64,000 bases of DNA. Origin: Salmonella enterica subsp. arizonae. GTDB lineage: Bacteria; Pseudomonadota; Gammaproteobacteria; Enterobacterales; Enterobacteriaceae. The notes under the pieces are model-generated. The model searched no databases, was not told the DNA's origin, and saw only the letters and a program-made list of their open reading frames with translations. Location: contig NZ_VXJW01000001.1 in NCBI RefSeq assembly GCF_008692845.1, forward strand, positions 806,001 to 870,000. The letters are read 5' to 3'. The translations under genes were made by a program, and so were the position numbers. Positions 46,931 through 57,075 of this stretch are shown piece after piece. Within the stretch, counting starts at the first letter, position 1. Each line of letters opens with the position of its first letter.

Positions 46931-47842
46931 TCAGTGCGAAACACCGCGAATTTTCGCCACGCTTTTCACCAGTGCTACCACAATGGCACCGATAATAAAA
47001 CCGAGCACGAGATTCAGCAGGCCTGGAAGCGTATGCGCCATGAAAGTACCCTGCTGCTGCGCAAAATGTTCGATGGCATGGTGTAGCGGCGCAATACCGT
47101 GTACGACAATCCCGCCGCCGACTAAAAACATCGCCAGCGTACCGACAATGGATAACGCTTTCATTAACCAGGGCGCGATAATCAGTAATCCTTTACCGAC
47201 ACTCTGCGCCAGCACGCTGCGCTTTTCTGCCAGCCAGTAACCCATATCATCCAGTTTTACGATAATACCGACCAGGCCATACACGCCAATGGTCACGACC
47301 AACGCAATCCCTGCCAGCACCAGCACCTGATTAAGCAGCGGCGCCTGCGCGACTATCCCCAACGTAATTGCCACAATCTCAGCAGAAAGAATAAAATCGG
47401 TACGTACCGCCCCTTTCACTTTATCTTTTTCAAAGGCCAAAGGATCTTGCGCCGCCAGAGTCTCAAGACGTTTTTGCCGCTCCGCCGGGTCTTCTTTGTG
47501 TTTTCGCGCTTCAAAAGTATGAAGGACTTTTTCTACCCCTTCAAAGCAGAGAAACGCGCCGCCTAACATTAACAAAGGCGTAATGGCCCACGGGATAAAT
47601 GCGCTTATCAGCAGCGCCAGCGGCACCAGAATAACCTTGTTGATTAATGACCCTTTCGCCACGCTCCATACGACTGGCAGCTCGCGGTTGGCGCGAACAC
47701 CGGTCACCTGCTGCGCATTGAGCGATAGATCGTCCCCCAGTACGCCTGCGGTTTTTTTCGCGGCCAGTTTGCCCATTACCGAAATATCGTCCAGCAGCGT
47801 GGCAATATCGTCGAGCAATGTCAGTAAGCTACTTCCTGCCAA
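46931..47842 (-). CDS. yedI: YedI, DUF808 family inner-membrane protein
   Basis: A 303-aa polytopic protein with the DUF808 pattern: N-terminal [20 protein letters not shown] and repeated hydrophobic segments ([58 protein letters not shown]). Transport function is unproven. The start codon is TTG (47842), after CAGAGGGAATCATT, and gives the same N-terminus (MAGSSLL) as E. coli. Divergent from yedA. Confidence 0.92.
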   Translation of the reverse strand: MAGSSLLTLLDDIATLLDDISVMGKLAAKKTAGVLGDDLSLNAQQVTGVRANRELPVVWSVAKGSLINKVILVPLALLISAFIPWAITPLLMLGGAFLCFEGVEKVLHTFEARKHKEDPAERQKRLETLAAQDPLAFEKDKVKGAVRTDFILSAEIVAITLGIVAQAPLLNQVLVLAGIALVVTIGVYGLVGIIVKLDDMGYWLAEKRSVLAQSVGKGLLIIAPWLMKALSIVGTLAMFLVGGGIVVHGIAPLHHAIEHFAQQQGTFMAHTLPGLLNLVLGFIIGAIVVALVKSVAKIRGVSH

Positions 47843-48017
47843 AATGATTCCCTCTGTCTTTTCTTCTGAAACGTTAAGTATGTAGCAAAACGCGCAATGC
47901 TGAAACCGACGGCGCGGGTCAATGCCTTTTTATTCAAAAAGGACAATGATAATGCTCGCCAGCGTAATAGTTTTGACGTTTACTGTATCCACCCTTGTTA
48001 TTTCACTGTGAGAGTTT

Positions 48018-48938
48018 ATGCGTTTCCGGCAGTTATTACCTCTTTTTGGCGCGCTTTTTGCCTTGTACATCATTTGGGGGTCTACCTATTTTGTTATCCG
48101 AATAGGCGTTGAAAGTTGGCCACCGCTAATGATGGCAGGCATACGTTTTCTCTCGGCGGGTATTGTGCTCATGGCGTTTTTGCTGCTACGCGGCGAAAAA
48201 CTTCCGCCGTTGCGCCAGACCGTCAATGCCGTGCTTATTGGTCTATTGCTATTGGCGGTAGGTAACGGTCTGGTCACGGTGGCCGAGCATCAAAACGTGC
48301 CATCGGGCATTGCTGCAGTCGTGGTCGCCACCGTCCCACTGTTTACGCTGTGTTTTAGCTACTTTTTTGGTATTAAAACGCGCAAATTAGAATGGGCAGG
48401 TATTGCCATTGGCCTTGCCGGAATTATTCTACTGAACAGCGGCGGCAACTTGAGCGGCAATCCGTGGGGCGCGATGTTGATCCTGATAGGTTCGATGAGC
48501 TGGGCGTTTGGTTCCGTTTACGGTTCGCGCATCGCTCTCCCCACAGGCATGATGGCAGGCGCGATTGAAATGCTGGCGGCGGGTGTAATATTACTTTGCG
48601 CGGCGTTTCTTTCCGGCGAAAAAATCACCACACTGCCTGGCTTATCGGGTTTTATGGCCGTCGGCTACCTGGCGCTGTTTGGTTCAATCATCGCCATTAA
48701 TGCCTATATGTATCTGATTCGCAATGTCAGCCCGGCGCTGGCAACCAGCTATGCCTATGTAAATCCGGTGGTCGCCGTGTTACTTGGCACAGGATTAGGC
48801 GGCGAGAAGCTATCACCCGTTGAATGGGCAGCCCTGGGCGTGATTGTGTTTGCCGTGGTAATGGTGACGCTGGGTAAGTACCTGTTTCCAGCCGGAGCGG
48901 TGGTCACGCCGTGTAAAACGGAAGGTTCACGACAGTAG
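48018..48938 (+). CDS. yedA: YedA, EamA-family (DMT superfamily) transporter
   Basis: A 306-aa inner-membrane protein with about ten transmembrane helices in two EamA repeats. The first opens with ALFALYIIWGSTYFVIRIGV and the second has MSWAFGSVYGSRIALPTGM. It is a probable drug/metabolite exporter; E. coli YedA has been linked to amino-acid export. The 3' end overlaps the convergent vsr stop by 12 nt. Confidence 0.92.
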   Translation: MRFRQLLPLFGALFALYIIWGSTYFVIRIGVESWPPLMMAGIRFLSAGIVLMAFLLLRGEKLPPLRQTVNAVLIGLLLLAVGNGLVTVAEHQNVPSGIAAVVVATVPLFTLCFSYFFGIKTRKLEWAGIAIGLAGIILLNSGGNLSGNPWGAMLILIGSMSWAFGSVYGSRIALPTGMMAGAIEMLAAGVILLCAAFLSGEKITTLPGLSGFMAVGYLALFGSIIAINAYMYLIRNVSPALATSYAYVNPVVAVLLGTGLGGEKLSPVEWAALGVIVFAVVMVTLGKYLFPAGAVVTPCKTEGSRQ

Positions 48939-49397
48939 ATGAATACCCTGGGTGTCGATCTGCGCGCTGGCGCCGCCGCCGCAGATCCACTCTTCCAGGC
49001 GCTCCGCCAGCGCCGCGTCACTCAATTTCGCTCGTCCGCGCAAGGCGCACTCCCACACAATCAGTACCCGCCAGCCAAGCGCCTGTAAACGCTGAATATC
49101 GCGCTCGTCGCGCTCAACATTCTTACCGATTTTTTCCAGCCAGAAAGCCGTACGCGTGGCCGGTACGTTGAACAGATAACAGTGATGATGGTGCCAAAAG
49201 CAGCCGTGAGTAAAAATCACACAATCATAGTCATTCACCACAAAATCCGGCTTGCCCGGTAATGTTGCGTCCTGAGTATGAAACGTAATTCCCTGCGAAG
49301 TTAACAGGCTGGCAAGGCGTTTTTCAATGGCCGTATCGCGGGTCGCTATCGCGCGCATATTTTTACTGCGCGTGGCTTTATCGTGAACGTCCGCCAT
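48927..49397 (-). CDS. vsr: Very-short-patch mismatch endonuclease Vsr
   Basis: A 156-aa endonuclease that nicks 5' of T in T:G mismatches arising from deamination of Dcm 5-methylcytosine. The catalytic and zinc-binding features are visible: PDFVV (active Asp), [15 protein letters not shown] (His/Cys Zn and catalytic His) and [12 protein letters not shown]. It overlaps the 3' end of dcm by 20 nt in a different frame, the same compact arrangement as E. coli. Confidence 0.96.
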   Translation of the reverse strand: MADVHDKATRSKNMRAIATRDTAIEKRLASLLTSQGITFHTQDATLPGKPDFVVNDYDCVIFTHGCFWHHHHCYLFNVPATRTAFWLEKIGKNVERDERDIQRLQALGWRVLIVWECALRGRAKLSDAALAERLEEWICGGGASAQIDTQGIHLLS

Positions 49398-50808
49398 CTA
49401 CCGCCTCTCTCTGACGCAACGCTACCGCCTGGTGAATTTTAGTCTCCAGTAGCTTTGCTACCGCGGCAAATACCGGCACCACCACGGAATTGCCAAACTG
49501 GCGATAGGCCTGAGTATCCGAGACGGGTATCCTGAACTGGTACGTTTGCGGCGTCTCAAATCCCATTAAACGCGCGCACTCTCTCGGCGTGAGTCGGCGC
49601 GGACGATGCTGTTGATTGCCAGCATCGTCGAAATTCACCTCGCCTTTCGCCATGTCCCAGCCACGATCGATCAGAATTTCAGCGCCATCTTTGTAGTAGC
49701 GAGCAGATAACGTGCGCGCCACACTTTCTGGATTGTCAGGATAAACCATACCATAGCCAAAACCATTTCCTCGCGCCTGGTGCTTTTTCGCGTAGCAATA
49801 TAAATATTTCCACAGCACCGGCGTCAGGATATATTTGGCTTCGACGACGGGCTCCAACAGTTCCGCCAGCGCCGGACGGCGCGGAGGATAACAGCGGGCG
49901 ATATTGCGCAACGTAAAATCGGTTTTCAGGTTCAAATCACGGCGGAACCCCACCAACACAATGCGTTCCCGATGCTGGGGAAGAAAATGCTGCCCGTCGA
50001 TAATCTTCGGATCGTCCGGACCATTGTCAGCGGCATCCGCCACGTCATATCCCAGCTCATCGAGCGTTTGCATAATAATGCGGAAGGTGTTGCCCTGGTC
50101 GTGACTTTTAAGATTTTTCACGTTTTCCAGCACAAACAGTGCGGGGCGACGGGCGTCGATAATTCTCACTACATCAAAAAATAACGTCCCCTGCGTTTCG
50201 CAGGCAAAGCCGTGGGCGCGACCCAGCGCATTTTTCTTGGAGACGCCCGCCAGAGAAAATGGCTGACAGGGAAAGCCCGCCAGCAGGACGTCATGTTGCG
50301 GAATATACTGACGAATATGTTCCGCCGCCTCATCATCGCCGACCCCTTCCCGGTGGCTCAACGTGATATCGCGGATATCTTCATTGAAGCGATGTTCTAG
50401 CGGATCGCAAAAATAGTTCGCTTTATATGTACGTACCGCGTGCTTATTCCATTCGCTGGTAAACACGCACTGCCCACCTATCGCTTCAAATCCGCGGCGA
50501 ATACCACCGATGCCAGCAAATAAATCGATAAAACGAAAGGCATAATGAGGGTGGTGCGCTGGCGGCGTCGGCAACAGCGTTTTTAGACTAGCGAATTCAT
50601 TGTCGCTCAAACGATGCCACGCTGTGTTCATCATTACACGCTTTAAGATGGCCGGGCTCCAGTGATGTTCGCCCAAGCCGTTAAGGTGCGCCACCAGCGT
50701 TTTAACATCGTAGATTTCCAGCAATTGACTCAACATCGCCTGGACCTCACTTCCTGCGCCGTCGGCGATGAAGTTCCGGGCGTGTGTTACTGAAAGATTT
50801 TCCTGCAT
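49378..50808 (-). CDS. dcm: DNA cytosine methyltransferase Dcm (CCWGG)
   Basis: A 476-aa C5-methyltransferase methylating the internal cytosine of CCWGG. Motifs are in order: [27 protein letters not shown] (catalytic Cys), [26 protein letters not shown], a target-recognition region, and IX/X near [13 protein letters not shown] and [10 protein letters not shown]. It is an orphan methylase with no cognate restriction gene; vsr follows and repairs its mutagenic deamination. Confidence 0.97.
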   Translation of the reverse strand: MQENLSVTHARNFIADGAGSEVQAMLSQLLEIYDVKTLVAHLNGLGEHHWSPAILKRVMMNTAWHRLSDNEFASLKTLLPTPPAHHPHYAFRFIDLFAGIGGIRRGFEAIGGQCVFTSEWNKHAVRTYKANYFCDPLEHRFNEDIRDITLSHREGVGDDEAAEHIRQYIPQHDVLLAGFPCQPFSLAGVSKKNALGRAHGFACETQGTLFFDVVRIIDARRPALFVLENVKNLKSHDQGNTFRIIMQTLDELGYDVADAADNGPDDPKIIDGQHFLPQHRERIVLVGFRRDLNLKTDFTLRNIARCYPPRRPALAELLEPVVEAKYILTPVLWKYLYCYAKKHQARGNGFGYGMVYPDNPESVARTLSARYYKDGAEILIDRGWDMAKGEVNFDDAGNQQHRPRRLTPRECARLMGFETPQTYQFRIPVSDTQAYRQFGNSVVVPVFAAVAKLLETKIHQAVALRQREAVDGGRSR

Positions 50809-50881
50809 ACATTTAACCGGCCAAAAATAATTGGTGACAGACTAACATAAAATGACGCGGTTTACGTTTCAACGACAGGGG

Positions 50882-51573
50882 TTACTGATGCGCTGCAAAA
50901 GTGTGAATGACTGCCTGATCCCGTGTTTCGTAATCGCCTTTCAGTTAAGCGCTCAGTTTCGCCATGTACGACACCAGAAAATTCGCATTACCCTGCGCCA
51001 GGTATCTACCCCGTTCAGTCTGCATTGTCAGCGGCAGTTTCATCAGTTTGGTTTGAAAATAGTCAAGCGTGAATTGCTTATCGTTAAGAGGTCGTCTGTC
51101 GGCAAAGGGATCGTCGGCATCAAACAACGCGACGCCCAGCGCGCCGGAAACCGCGAAGACCCGCGCTAACCCAATGGCGCCCAAAGCTTCCAGCCTGTCT
51201 GCATCCTGCACGATTTTTGCCTCTGGCGTGGTGGGCACAATGTTTGCGCTGAAACTATGCGCTTCGATAGCATGACAAATGCCCGCCAGTTTTTCTGCGG
51301 GAAAGTCAGGAAAATCCCGCAGAAAAATACGTCGGGTTTCTGCCGCAGCTAACATGGAAGAGCGATGCCGCTGCGGATGATTTTTCGCCCGGCTGACAAT
51401 GTCATGGAAATAACATGCCGATAGAACCACCAGCCAGTCAACGGGCTGCTTTCACCAAGCGTTTGCGCAGTTGTTCAGACACGACGGAAATGGTAGATGT
51501 CATGGGCGGCATCCTGCTGGTGGTGGTGACGTAGCCAGTCTTCAAACTGTAATTGCCAGTATCCTGAATCCAT
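50882..51573 (-). pseudogene. yedJ: yedJ remnant: HD-domain phosphohydrolase gene with stops and a frameshift
   Basis: A 231-aa HD-superfamily hydrolase in E. coli. Here translation starts at 51573 ([20 protein letters not shown]...HDIYHFRRV) and hits TGA where the family has Trp. The frame is then shifted before [14 protein letters not shown]. After a long open part containing the HD-type [16 protein letters not shown] it meets another premature stop (KLSA then TAA), while codons matching the family tail continue to 50882. Three lesions make a functional product very unlikely. Confidence 0.88.
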
Positions 51574-51652
51574 ACGCCCTCTCTTTATAGCAGACCATTT
51601 TTTTACATGCCTGAGCATAGGATCCGCTATGCTGGCATATCCGTCGCCACTT

Positions 51653-51964
51653 TTACATCCCTGCTTGATTGCGCATTTCTGGCTTCGTGTCGGAGGGGAA
51701 AGTTAGGCCTTTGCGAGGCCGGGTGTACCAGGCAATACTCCCCAGAATAAGCCAGACGACGCCCAGAGATAGCGCGTTAAGCCACTTTTCCGTTACGCTG
51801 ACTGGCGCGCCATTTGGGCCGAGAACAGGCTCGACTTGTATGACGGATATCAGCCAGACGTAACGCGCCATCACCCAGATGAAGTAGACGCAAAAGGTAT
51901 AAAAAACCCATAACGCTAATTTACCGCCCATGCTACGGGTGGCTTTCTCCTCCCTGGTACTCAA
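51653..51964 (-). CDS. yedR: YedR, inner-membrane protein
   Basis: A 103-aa protein with two transmembrane segments ([20 protein letters not shown], about 15-34, and [18 protein letters not shown], about 63-80). It matches E. coli YedR in location and general layout. The function is unknown. It is transcribed away from the ompS1 region; a long AT-rich intergenic stretch carrying an sRNA-like locus follows on the right. Confidence 0.75.
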   Translation of the reverse strand: MSTREEKATRSMGGKLALWVFYTFCVYFIWVMARYVWLISVIQVEPVLGPNGAPVSVTEKWLNALSLGVVWLILGSIAWYTRPRKGLTFPSDTKPEMRNQAGM

Positions 51965-52224
51965 ACTTTACTCCGTTTTTGTGATGTAAGTCGAATGACA
52001 TTAATTACATTATAATGTGATATTTATCACATTTCGACAATGAAAAACCTTCTGCACCTGCTCTTGTTATTCATTACACAAATAATTTTCTCTCAGATAA
52101 TGTTGCCCCGGGCGCTGAACCAATTGTTAAATAACATAATATTGAGTGAGCAGTAACCTGATAAATAATTAATATATAACCATAACAACTTATTTTTACC
52201 CACATCGATACCGTTTTATTTTAT

Positions 52225-52315
52225 TGACATTAAATGTCACAATGATCCAGTTATTAGCCTTCTATCATTTATTTTACTATTACTCACATTGCCGGCATTT
52301 ATGCCGGTTTTTTTT
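52225..52315 (+). ncRNA. rseX: Probable RseX small RNA
   Basis: The 595-bp gap between yedR and the ompS1 remnant has no ORF worth calling, but holds a strong plus-strand Rho-independent terminator: CCGGCAT/ATGCCGG with a 2-nt loop and eight T (52292-52315). In E. coli the 91-nt sRNA RseX (which pairs with ompA and ompC mRNAs) lies in the same place and orientation between yedR and the ompS1 homologue yedS. The 5' end given assumes 91 nt and is uncertain, because a TTGACA-like box at 52223 could imply a shorter RNA. Confidence 0.5.
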
Positions 52316-52564
52316 ATTATTTTTCATAATCGGAACATACAATACATATAAAAAACAAATTATATTCACAATAAGAATACTCAAAGCAAAACACATAACT
52401 TTTTGTTAAAAATGATAATTATGGAATATGCATTCTTTACACCCCATGCACCTGCATTATAAAAAACCAAATAGCAATAAATTAAAATATTTTATATATA
52501 CTTATTGCATTTTGCTTTTTAAATGTATTAAAATTAGTAGGGAAGTATAAAATTGTAATAAGTG

Positions 52565-53427
52565 GATGGCCTGCGTTACTTTTCTGACGATACAGGCAGC
52601 GATGGCGACCACTCCTACGTTCGTTTTGGCCTTAAAAGGCAAAACGCAGATCAACGATATGCTGACCGGCTATGGTCAGTGAGAATACAACGTTCAGGCG
52701 AACACCACTGAAGGTGAAGGCGCAAACTCCTGTGCTCGTCTGGGCTTTGCCGGTCTGAAATTCGTCGATTACGGCTCTTTCGATTACGGTCGTAACTATG
52801 GCGTCATCTACGACGTTGAAGGCTCGACCGATATGCTGCCGGAGTTCGGCGGCGACACTTATACCCAGACCGATGTCTAGATGCTGGGCAGAACCAACGG
52901 CGTCGCTACCTACCGCAACACCGACTTCTTCAGTCTGGTGGACTGTTTGAACTTCGCGTTGCAGTACCAAGGTAATAATGAAAATGGCAGTGCTGGTGAA
53001 GGTACGGGTAACGGCGGTAGTCGCAAACTGGCGCGTGAAAATGGCGACGGTTTCGGGATATCGACCACGTATGACTTAGGGTTAAGTCTGGGCGCAGCCT
53101 ACTCCTCCTCTGACCGTACAGACAACCAGGTTGCTCGTGGTTATGGCGACGACTTGAATAAGCGCAATAACTATGCGGGTGGCGAAACCGCTGAAGCCTG
53201 GACCGTAGGCGCGAAATACGGCGCCTATAACGTTTACCTGGCGGCCATGTATTCTGAAACCCGCAACATGACCTACTATGGTAACAGCGATGGCGAAGAT
53301 GTCGGCGGCCTCGATAACAAAACCCAGAACGTTGAAGTTGTCGCACAGTATCAGTTCGATTTCGGCCTGCGTTCGTCACCTGTCTGCGGTCTAAGGGTAA
53401 AGATTTAGGCGGTCAGGAAGTCCATTA
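52565..53427 (+). pseudogene. ompS1: ompS1 remnant: outer-membrane porin gene, multiply disrupted
   Basis: Coding sequence for an OmpC/OmpF-type trimeric porin, recognisably OmpS1. It lacks the signal peptide and first strand and starts at VDGLRYFSDD. A TGA replaces Trp after DMLTGYGQ and a TAG replaces Tyr after YTQTDV. Conserved strands follow ([71 protein letters not shown]). Near 53385 a small deletion shifts the frame, and soon after [11 protein letters not shown] the gene is cut off by an IS fragment, losing the C-terminal third. Confidence 0.9.
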
Positions 53428-53630
53428 GGTCCATGAAGCTCATAAGCGGCACCCCATCTGCGCAGGGCCGTCCGCCCGACACCAAAGTGTACGGCGACCT
53501 CATCAAAACCAATTTTACCGGAAAGATAATGTTGTACGGCAGCAAGCCGTAGCTCAAGTGAAAATTTAGGACTACTCATAAAAACCTGCGCCTTAGTTAG
53601 TTTGATGTCCAACTTTTAGGCTACAGTCCA
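53427..53630 (-). mobile_element. Fragment of an IS150-like (IS3 family) insertion sequence inside ompS1
   Basis: On the minus strand a frame starting near 53580 encodes MSSPKFSLELRLAAVQHYLS ... FGVGRTALRRWGAAYELHGPNGL, the N-terminal HTH of an InsJ-type OrfA. It stops being transposase-like at the ompS1 junction. The outer end TGGACTGTAGCCTAAAAG (reading inward from 53630) resembles an IS150-group terminal repeat. Only the first about 200 bp of the element remain. Confidence 0.75.
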
Positions 53631-53848
53631 TAAGTGCGGGCTTGTTATTATAATGGTGAGAATTAAATAACGGATAACGACGTAAAGATAGGCTGACACC
53701 TCTTCATCTGATAGAGAGGACGACCTCACTCCTTTTATAGGCTGTCTGAAAGAGAAATAACTTTTATCAGAGAAAGGAGAAGAAGAATGCCACCATGGAT
53801 GATAGATGTAGGCTTCCATGTTTTTTTCTTAACATAATCATCCGGGCA

Positions 53849-53871
53849 TAAAAAAGCTCCTGTAAGGAGCT
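53849..53871 (-). terminator. Terminator of the cspB operon
   Basis: On the minus strand the stem AGCTCCT/AGGAGCT with loop TAC is followed by a T-run. It lies about 10 nt after the stop of the small Cys-rich ORF. Confidence 0.85.
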
Positions 53872-53879
53872 AATGTGAT

Positions 53880-54056
53880 TTATTTTCTAAAATCTGGCGG
53901 AATCTGTCCTGAGCACATATACAGAGCAACATTATCAAAGGTGATCATGGTTGACTTACAAAAAATACATTTCGCGCCAAACGGATTTTGCTCAGTAACA
54001 TCGAATGTCGATGTTCTGTATTGCGAACCATGGCAACATGGACATCTGAAGTGAAT
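53880..54056 (-). CDS. Cold-shock-associated Cys-rich microprotein (YmcF/YnfQ-like), non-AUG start
   Basis: About 58 aa read as (M)HFRCPCCHGSQYRTS ... GAKCIFCKSTMITFDN. Two CxxC pairs (CPCC, CIFC) form a small zinc-ribbon. E. coli has related microproteins YmcF and YnfQ downstream of cspG and cspI, at least one reported to start at AUU. There is no in-frame ATG here. The frame is open up to a TTG at 54092 inside cspB, and ATT at 54054-54056 falls exactly before the conserved HFRCP. It follows cspB and precedes a terminator, so it is the second cistron of the cold-shock operon. The exact start is inferred. Confidence 0.65.
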   Translation of the reverse strand: MHFRCPCCHGSQYRTSTFDVTEQNPFGAKCIFCKSTMITFDNVALYMCSGQIPPDFRK

Positions 54057-54078
54057 TTTATTAGTGATATTAGTTGCC

Positions 54079-54291
54079 TTAAAGTGCCACAACGTCGACT
54101 GCTGATGGACCTTTTGGCCCCTGCTCTACTGAAAACTCAACTTCCTGATTTTCATTAAGCGTGCGGAAATCATTACTTTGGATTGCAGAAAAATGTACAA
54201 ACACATCTTTACTGCCATCTTTAGGTGTAATGAAACCAAAGCCCTTTTCAGGATTAAACCATTTTACTAAACCAGTAATTTTCGTCGTCAT
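54079..54291 (-). CDS. cspB: Cold shock protein CspB (CspA family)
   Basis: A 70-aa single-stranded nucleic-acid chaperone with the RNP1 KGFGFIT and RNP2 VFVHF motifs and the typical [15 protein letters not shown] opening. It is about the size of CspA and melts mRNA secondary structure after cold shock. The start follows AAAAGGTAACAATATT. A long, AT-rich leader is upstream and a Cys-rich microprotein ORF overlaps or abuts the 3' end. Confidence 0.94.
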   Translation of the reverse strand: MTTKITGLVKWFNPEKGFGFITPKDGSKDVFVHFSAIQSNDFRTLNENQEVEFSVEQGPKGPSAVDVVAL

Positions 54292-54926
54292 AATATTGTT
54301 ACCTTTTTAATTAGCTCTTGGGCAGAATGGCCTGAAAAAAATTATCAGAGAGAAAAAAACCTAAAGAAGTTCTCAAGAGTGACAAATGATGAGAAATATT
54401 ACAATCACTGCTTCAGATAAGTTTGTATCAAACCGCACAACCATTAACGCACGGTTAACTAAATATAGCAAGCTTTAGTTTTGTTTAAAAAATATTAATT
54501 GCTTTTTAGTATTATCACGCTGATTGTCTTACGTTTTTTATCTATACCCGCTGTTGCTGATGCAACCTGGCGTAAATAATCTTCATATAATATCTATTGA
54601 TAGTCAGTTACGTCTCACAACGCCTACATACCCGGACAATAAATATGCCACTCTCCTGATGCCGTAAACCGGATACATGCGCACCATTGCGAAGTGGAAA
54701 GTTTTTCAACGGCGACACCTCCTGTTTTTAGGAACTCAGAAGATGATGATGGTAAGAAAGAGCTCCAGTGCATATACCACACTATACCAAGCGTGACATA
54801 CCAAATGATCTTACCCCTTCCCTTTCAATGAAATTCATAATACAAAAAACACCTTATATCCTTTTTGTTATTACCTCCTAAATTAAAGAACGTAACGTTA
54901 GCTCACAACTCCGACAGGTAATAAAA
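54292..54926. promoter_or_regulatory. cspB leader and divergent region toward the PipB-like gene
   Basis: 635 bp without an ORF. The left half should be the cspB 5' UTR, long and U-rich as in other csp genes; GCGGTTTGATACAAAC near 54425-54440 (minus strand) partly resembles a cold box. A -10-like TATATT (minus strand, near 54465) precedes it. The right half is AT-rich and would hold the promoter of the PipB-like gene; no clear SsrB or PhoP site was recognised. Confidence 0.45.
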
Positions 54927-55928
54927 ATGCCAATAATTCAACCAAAACCAGAAGACATTGCAAGATATTTGTGTGCGGCCGGAGCCGGTACGAAAGCGGC
55001 AATAAAAGAGGCTACAACACCGCAAGGCCTGTGCCAATGGATTATGAATTTTTTTACCTTTGGCGGAGTAAGGAGAAGCCATGAAATGCACTATCAGGAG
55101 GTAATGAAAAAACTGACATCGGCGTTATTACATATAAACAAAAATGATTTTACTAGTGGAGCAAAAATATTTCTTGAGGATATCAATGGATGCACTACAT
55201 GTTTCTCACGTGGAGCCCCATCCGACTCTGGTATAGACTCCAAAGTCATTGAAGTAACCAAAAATGGGAAGACTGTAACAGGTCAGGTTTATAGCAAGGA
55301 ATTTTGGAATATATGCCGAATGCTTGTACTGATGCAGGCACATAATATACCTCTGAAGGTGGAGAATGCACTTTTAACCCCGGATGGATTTATGAACCTG
55401 TGTGGAGTAGACCTGTCGTATAAAGATCTACAGGGTGAAGATTTGTCAGAAATGGATGCTTCTGGTGCAAATTTCACTGGGGCAAAGCTTTGTGGAGCAA
55501 AATTGGATAGTGTATTTTTATGTAATGCAACTTTCTGTGGCGCAAACCTATCCAGTGCAACTATAAGTTTCGCAAACATGACCGACGCAAACCTGAATGA
55601 CACAGACCTGACTCGCGCACGGGTGAAACAGACAACCCTGACGGGCGCAACTATGATTGGCGCAAACCTGACTAACGCAGTGCTAGAGTATACCACCCTT
55701 CATGGTGCTAACATGTCCCGTGCAACCTTAACCAATACAAATTTAACTGGCATCAATATAAAAGATGCAAGAGATACTGCTCCCTCTGCCTCTGCTGCTT
55801 TTGTTGATGATGATGAGAATCCTTTTACAATTTTCAGAAAACAACTGGAAGCTACTAACTCGAGAGGCGTTCAAGATTCTCCTGATATCCAGTATTCTCC
55901 TCCAACCTACCAGTCGGGTTGGGTGTGA
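54927..55928 (+). CDS. PipB-like pentapeptide-repeat protein, putative SPI-2 type III effector
   Basis: A 333-aa protein. Residues 1-155 resemble the N-terminal translocation domain of PipB: MPIIQPKPEDIARYLCAAGA, NFFTFGGVRRS, KIFLEDINGCTTCFSRGA and NGKTVTGQVYSKEFWNICRM. Residues about 160-285 are tandem pentapeptides of the A(N/D)Lxx type (ANFTGAKLCGAKLD, GANLSSATISFANMTDANLN, GANLTNAVLEYTTLHGANMS) forming a right-handed quadrilateral helix. The tail (about 290-333) differs from PipB and lacks the PipB2 kinesin-recruiting LFNEFYSENI end. AT-rich and flanked by decay and an IS, so probably acquired. The frame is intact. PipB proteins go to vacuole membranes and tubules; that role is inferred. 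Confidence 0.8.
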   Translation: MPIIQPKPEDIARYLCAAGAGTKAAIKEATTPQGLCQWIMNFFTFGGVRRSHEMHYQEVMKKLTSALLHINKNDFTSGAKIFLEDINGCTTCFSRGAPSDSGIDSKVIEVTKNGKTVTGQVYSKEFWNICRMLVLMQAHNIPLKVENALLTPDGFMNLCGVDLSYKDLQGEDLSEMDASGANFTGAKLCGAKLDSVFLCNATFCGANLSSATISFANMTDANLNDTDLTRARVKQTTLTGATMIGANLTNAVLEYTTLHGANMSRATLTNTNLTGINIKDARDTAPSASAAFVDDDENPFTIFRKQLEATNSRGVQDSPDIQYSPPTYQSGWV

Positions 55929-56208
55929 TAGCCGATGACTTCAGAAGCACTCCATGATAATATAAACATATTATTCATTATTTCCTTGCAAAGGATTTTA
56001 TAAGCGAAGAGTATTGAAACAGAAAAATACTTTTTCTTTTATTAAATAAATATCCAACACTTAAGGTTCATTATAAATAACATTTTCAGCGTATTTTTAC
56101 CTTATTGATATAAGCGAGCAGCAGAGTAAGATCTTTGACTGAAAATATCCCGGAGGGGTACCGACTCGACTGGCTGGATGATCCTACCCGCGTAATGTGG
56201 ACACGGCG

Positions 56209-57075
56209 CTAAGCGAGGTTCTGGTTTTCAAATTGTTCCGGACTGAGACCGCCACAGGCACTGTGACGACGCCAGCGATTGTAATCGCACTCGATATAAT
56301 TAAACACTGCTGTTCGCATTATTTCCCGGCTGGCAAAGTCCTCTCCGTGGATACATTCCACCTTCAGCGTGTGGAAGAAGCTTTCCGCACAGGCATTGTC
56401 GTAACAACAGCCTCTGGCACTCATACTGCCCCGCAGATTATGGCGTTTCAGTAAGCTCTGGTAATCCGCTGAACAGTACTGACCGCCTCTGTCTGTATGC
56501 ACAATGACATTTTCCGGACGTTTACGCCGCCACAATGCCATCTGTAACGCATCGCAGGCAAGCTGTGCTGTCATCCGCGAGGACATCGACCAGCCAGTGA
56601 CTGACCGCGACCACAGGTCGATAACCACGGCCAGATAAAGCCAGCCTTCACCGGTGCGAAGATACGTGATGTCACCCTCCCACTTCTGATTCGGGCCGCT
56701 GGCGTAAAAGTCCTGCTTCAGCAGATTCTCTGAGACTGGCAGACCATGCTCACGGTAACTGACCGGGCTGAACCGGCGCGAGGCTTTTGCCCGCAGTACC
56801 TGCCGGCGCAGGCTGGCCGCTACGGTTTTTATGTTATACACCCGTCCCTGAGCACGAAGCTCATCCGTCAGGCGTGGCGCACCGTAGCGCTGTTTTGCGT
56901 CACTGAATGCCTCCCGGACGACGTTATCACAGACAAGGCGGAAGTGCTGACGCCGGTTTATCTGATGACGACGCTGATGCCAGATATACCAGCCGCTACG
57001 GGCAACCTGAAGTACACGGCACATGGCTTTGATACTGAACTCAGCCTGGTGTTTTTCGATGAAGACATACTTCAT
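56209..57075 (-). CDS. IS3-group transposase OrfB (DDE integrase core)
   Basis: A 288-aa catalytic part of the IS3 transposase. The HTH_21 region is followed by the rve integrase core with the DDE triad: Asp in [11 protein letters not shown], Asp in [13 protein letters not shown] and Glu in [12 protein letters not shown]. It ends in [12 protein letters not shown], typical of IS3. It overlaps orfA by 4 nt and is normally made as an OrfAB fusion by -1 frameshifting. No inactivating change is visible. Confidence 0.92.
   Translation of the reverse strand: MKYVFIEKHQAEFSIKAMCRVLQVARSGWYIWHQRRHQINRRQHFRLVCDNVVREAFSDAKQRYGAPRLTDELRAQGRVYNIKTVAASLRRQVLRAKASRRFSPVSYREHGLPVSENLLKQDFYASGPNQKWEGDITYLRTGEGWLYLAVVIDLWSRSVTGWSMSSRMTAQLACDALQMALWRRKRPENVIVHTDRGGQYCSADYQSLLKRHNLRGSMSARGCCYDNACAESFFHTLKVECIHGEDFASREIMRTAVFNYIECDYNRWRRHSACGGLSPEQFENQNLA

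Noticed and set aside
50945..51430. Stand-alone 161-aa HD-domain gene
   Set aside because: Family codons continue on both sides past stops and a frameshift, so it is the middle of a broken yedJ.
53616..53819. 67-codon minus-strand ORF beside the IS fragment
   Set aside because: Starts and ends in scar DNA, no ribosome site or family features.
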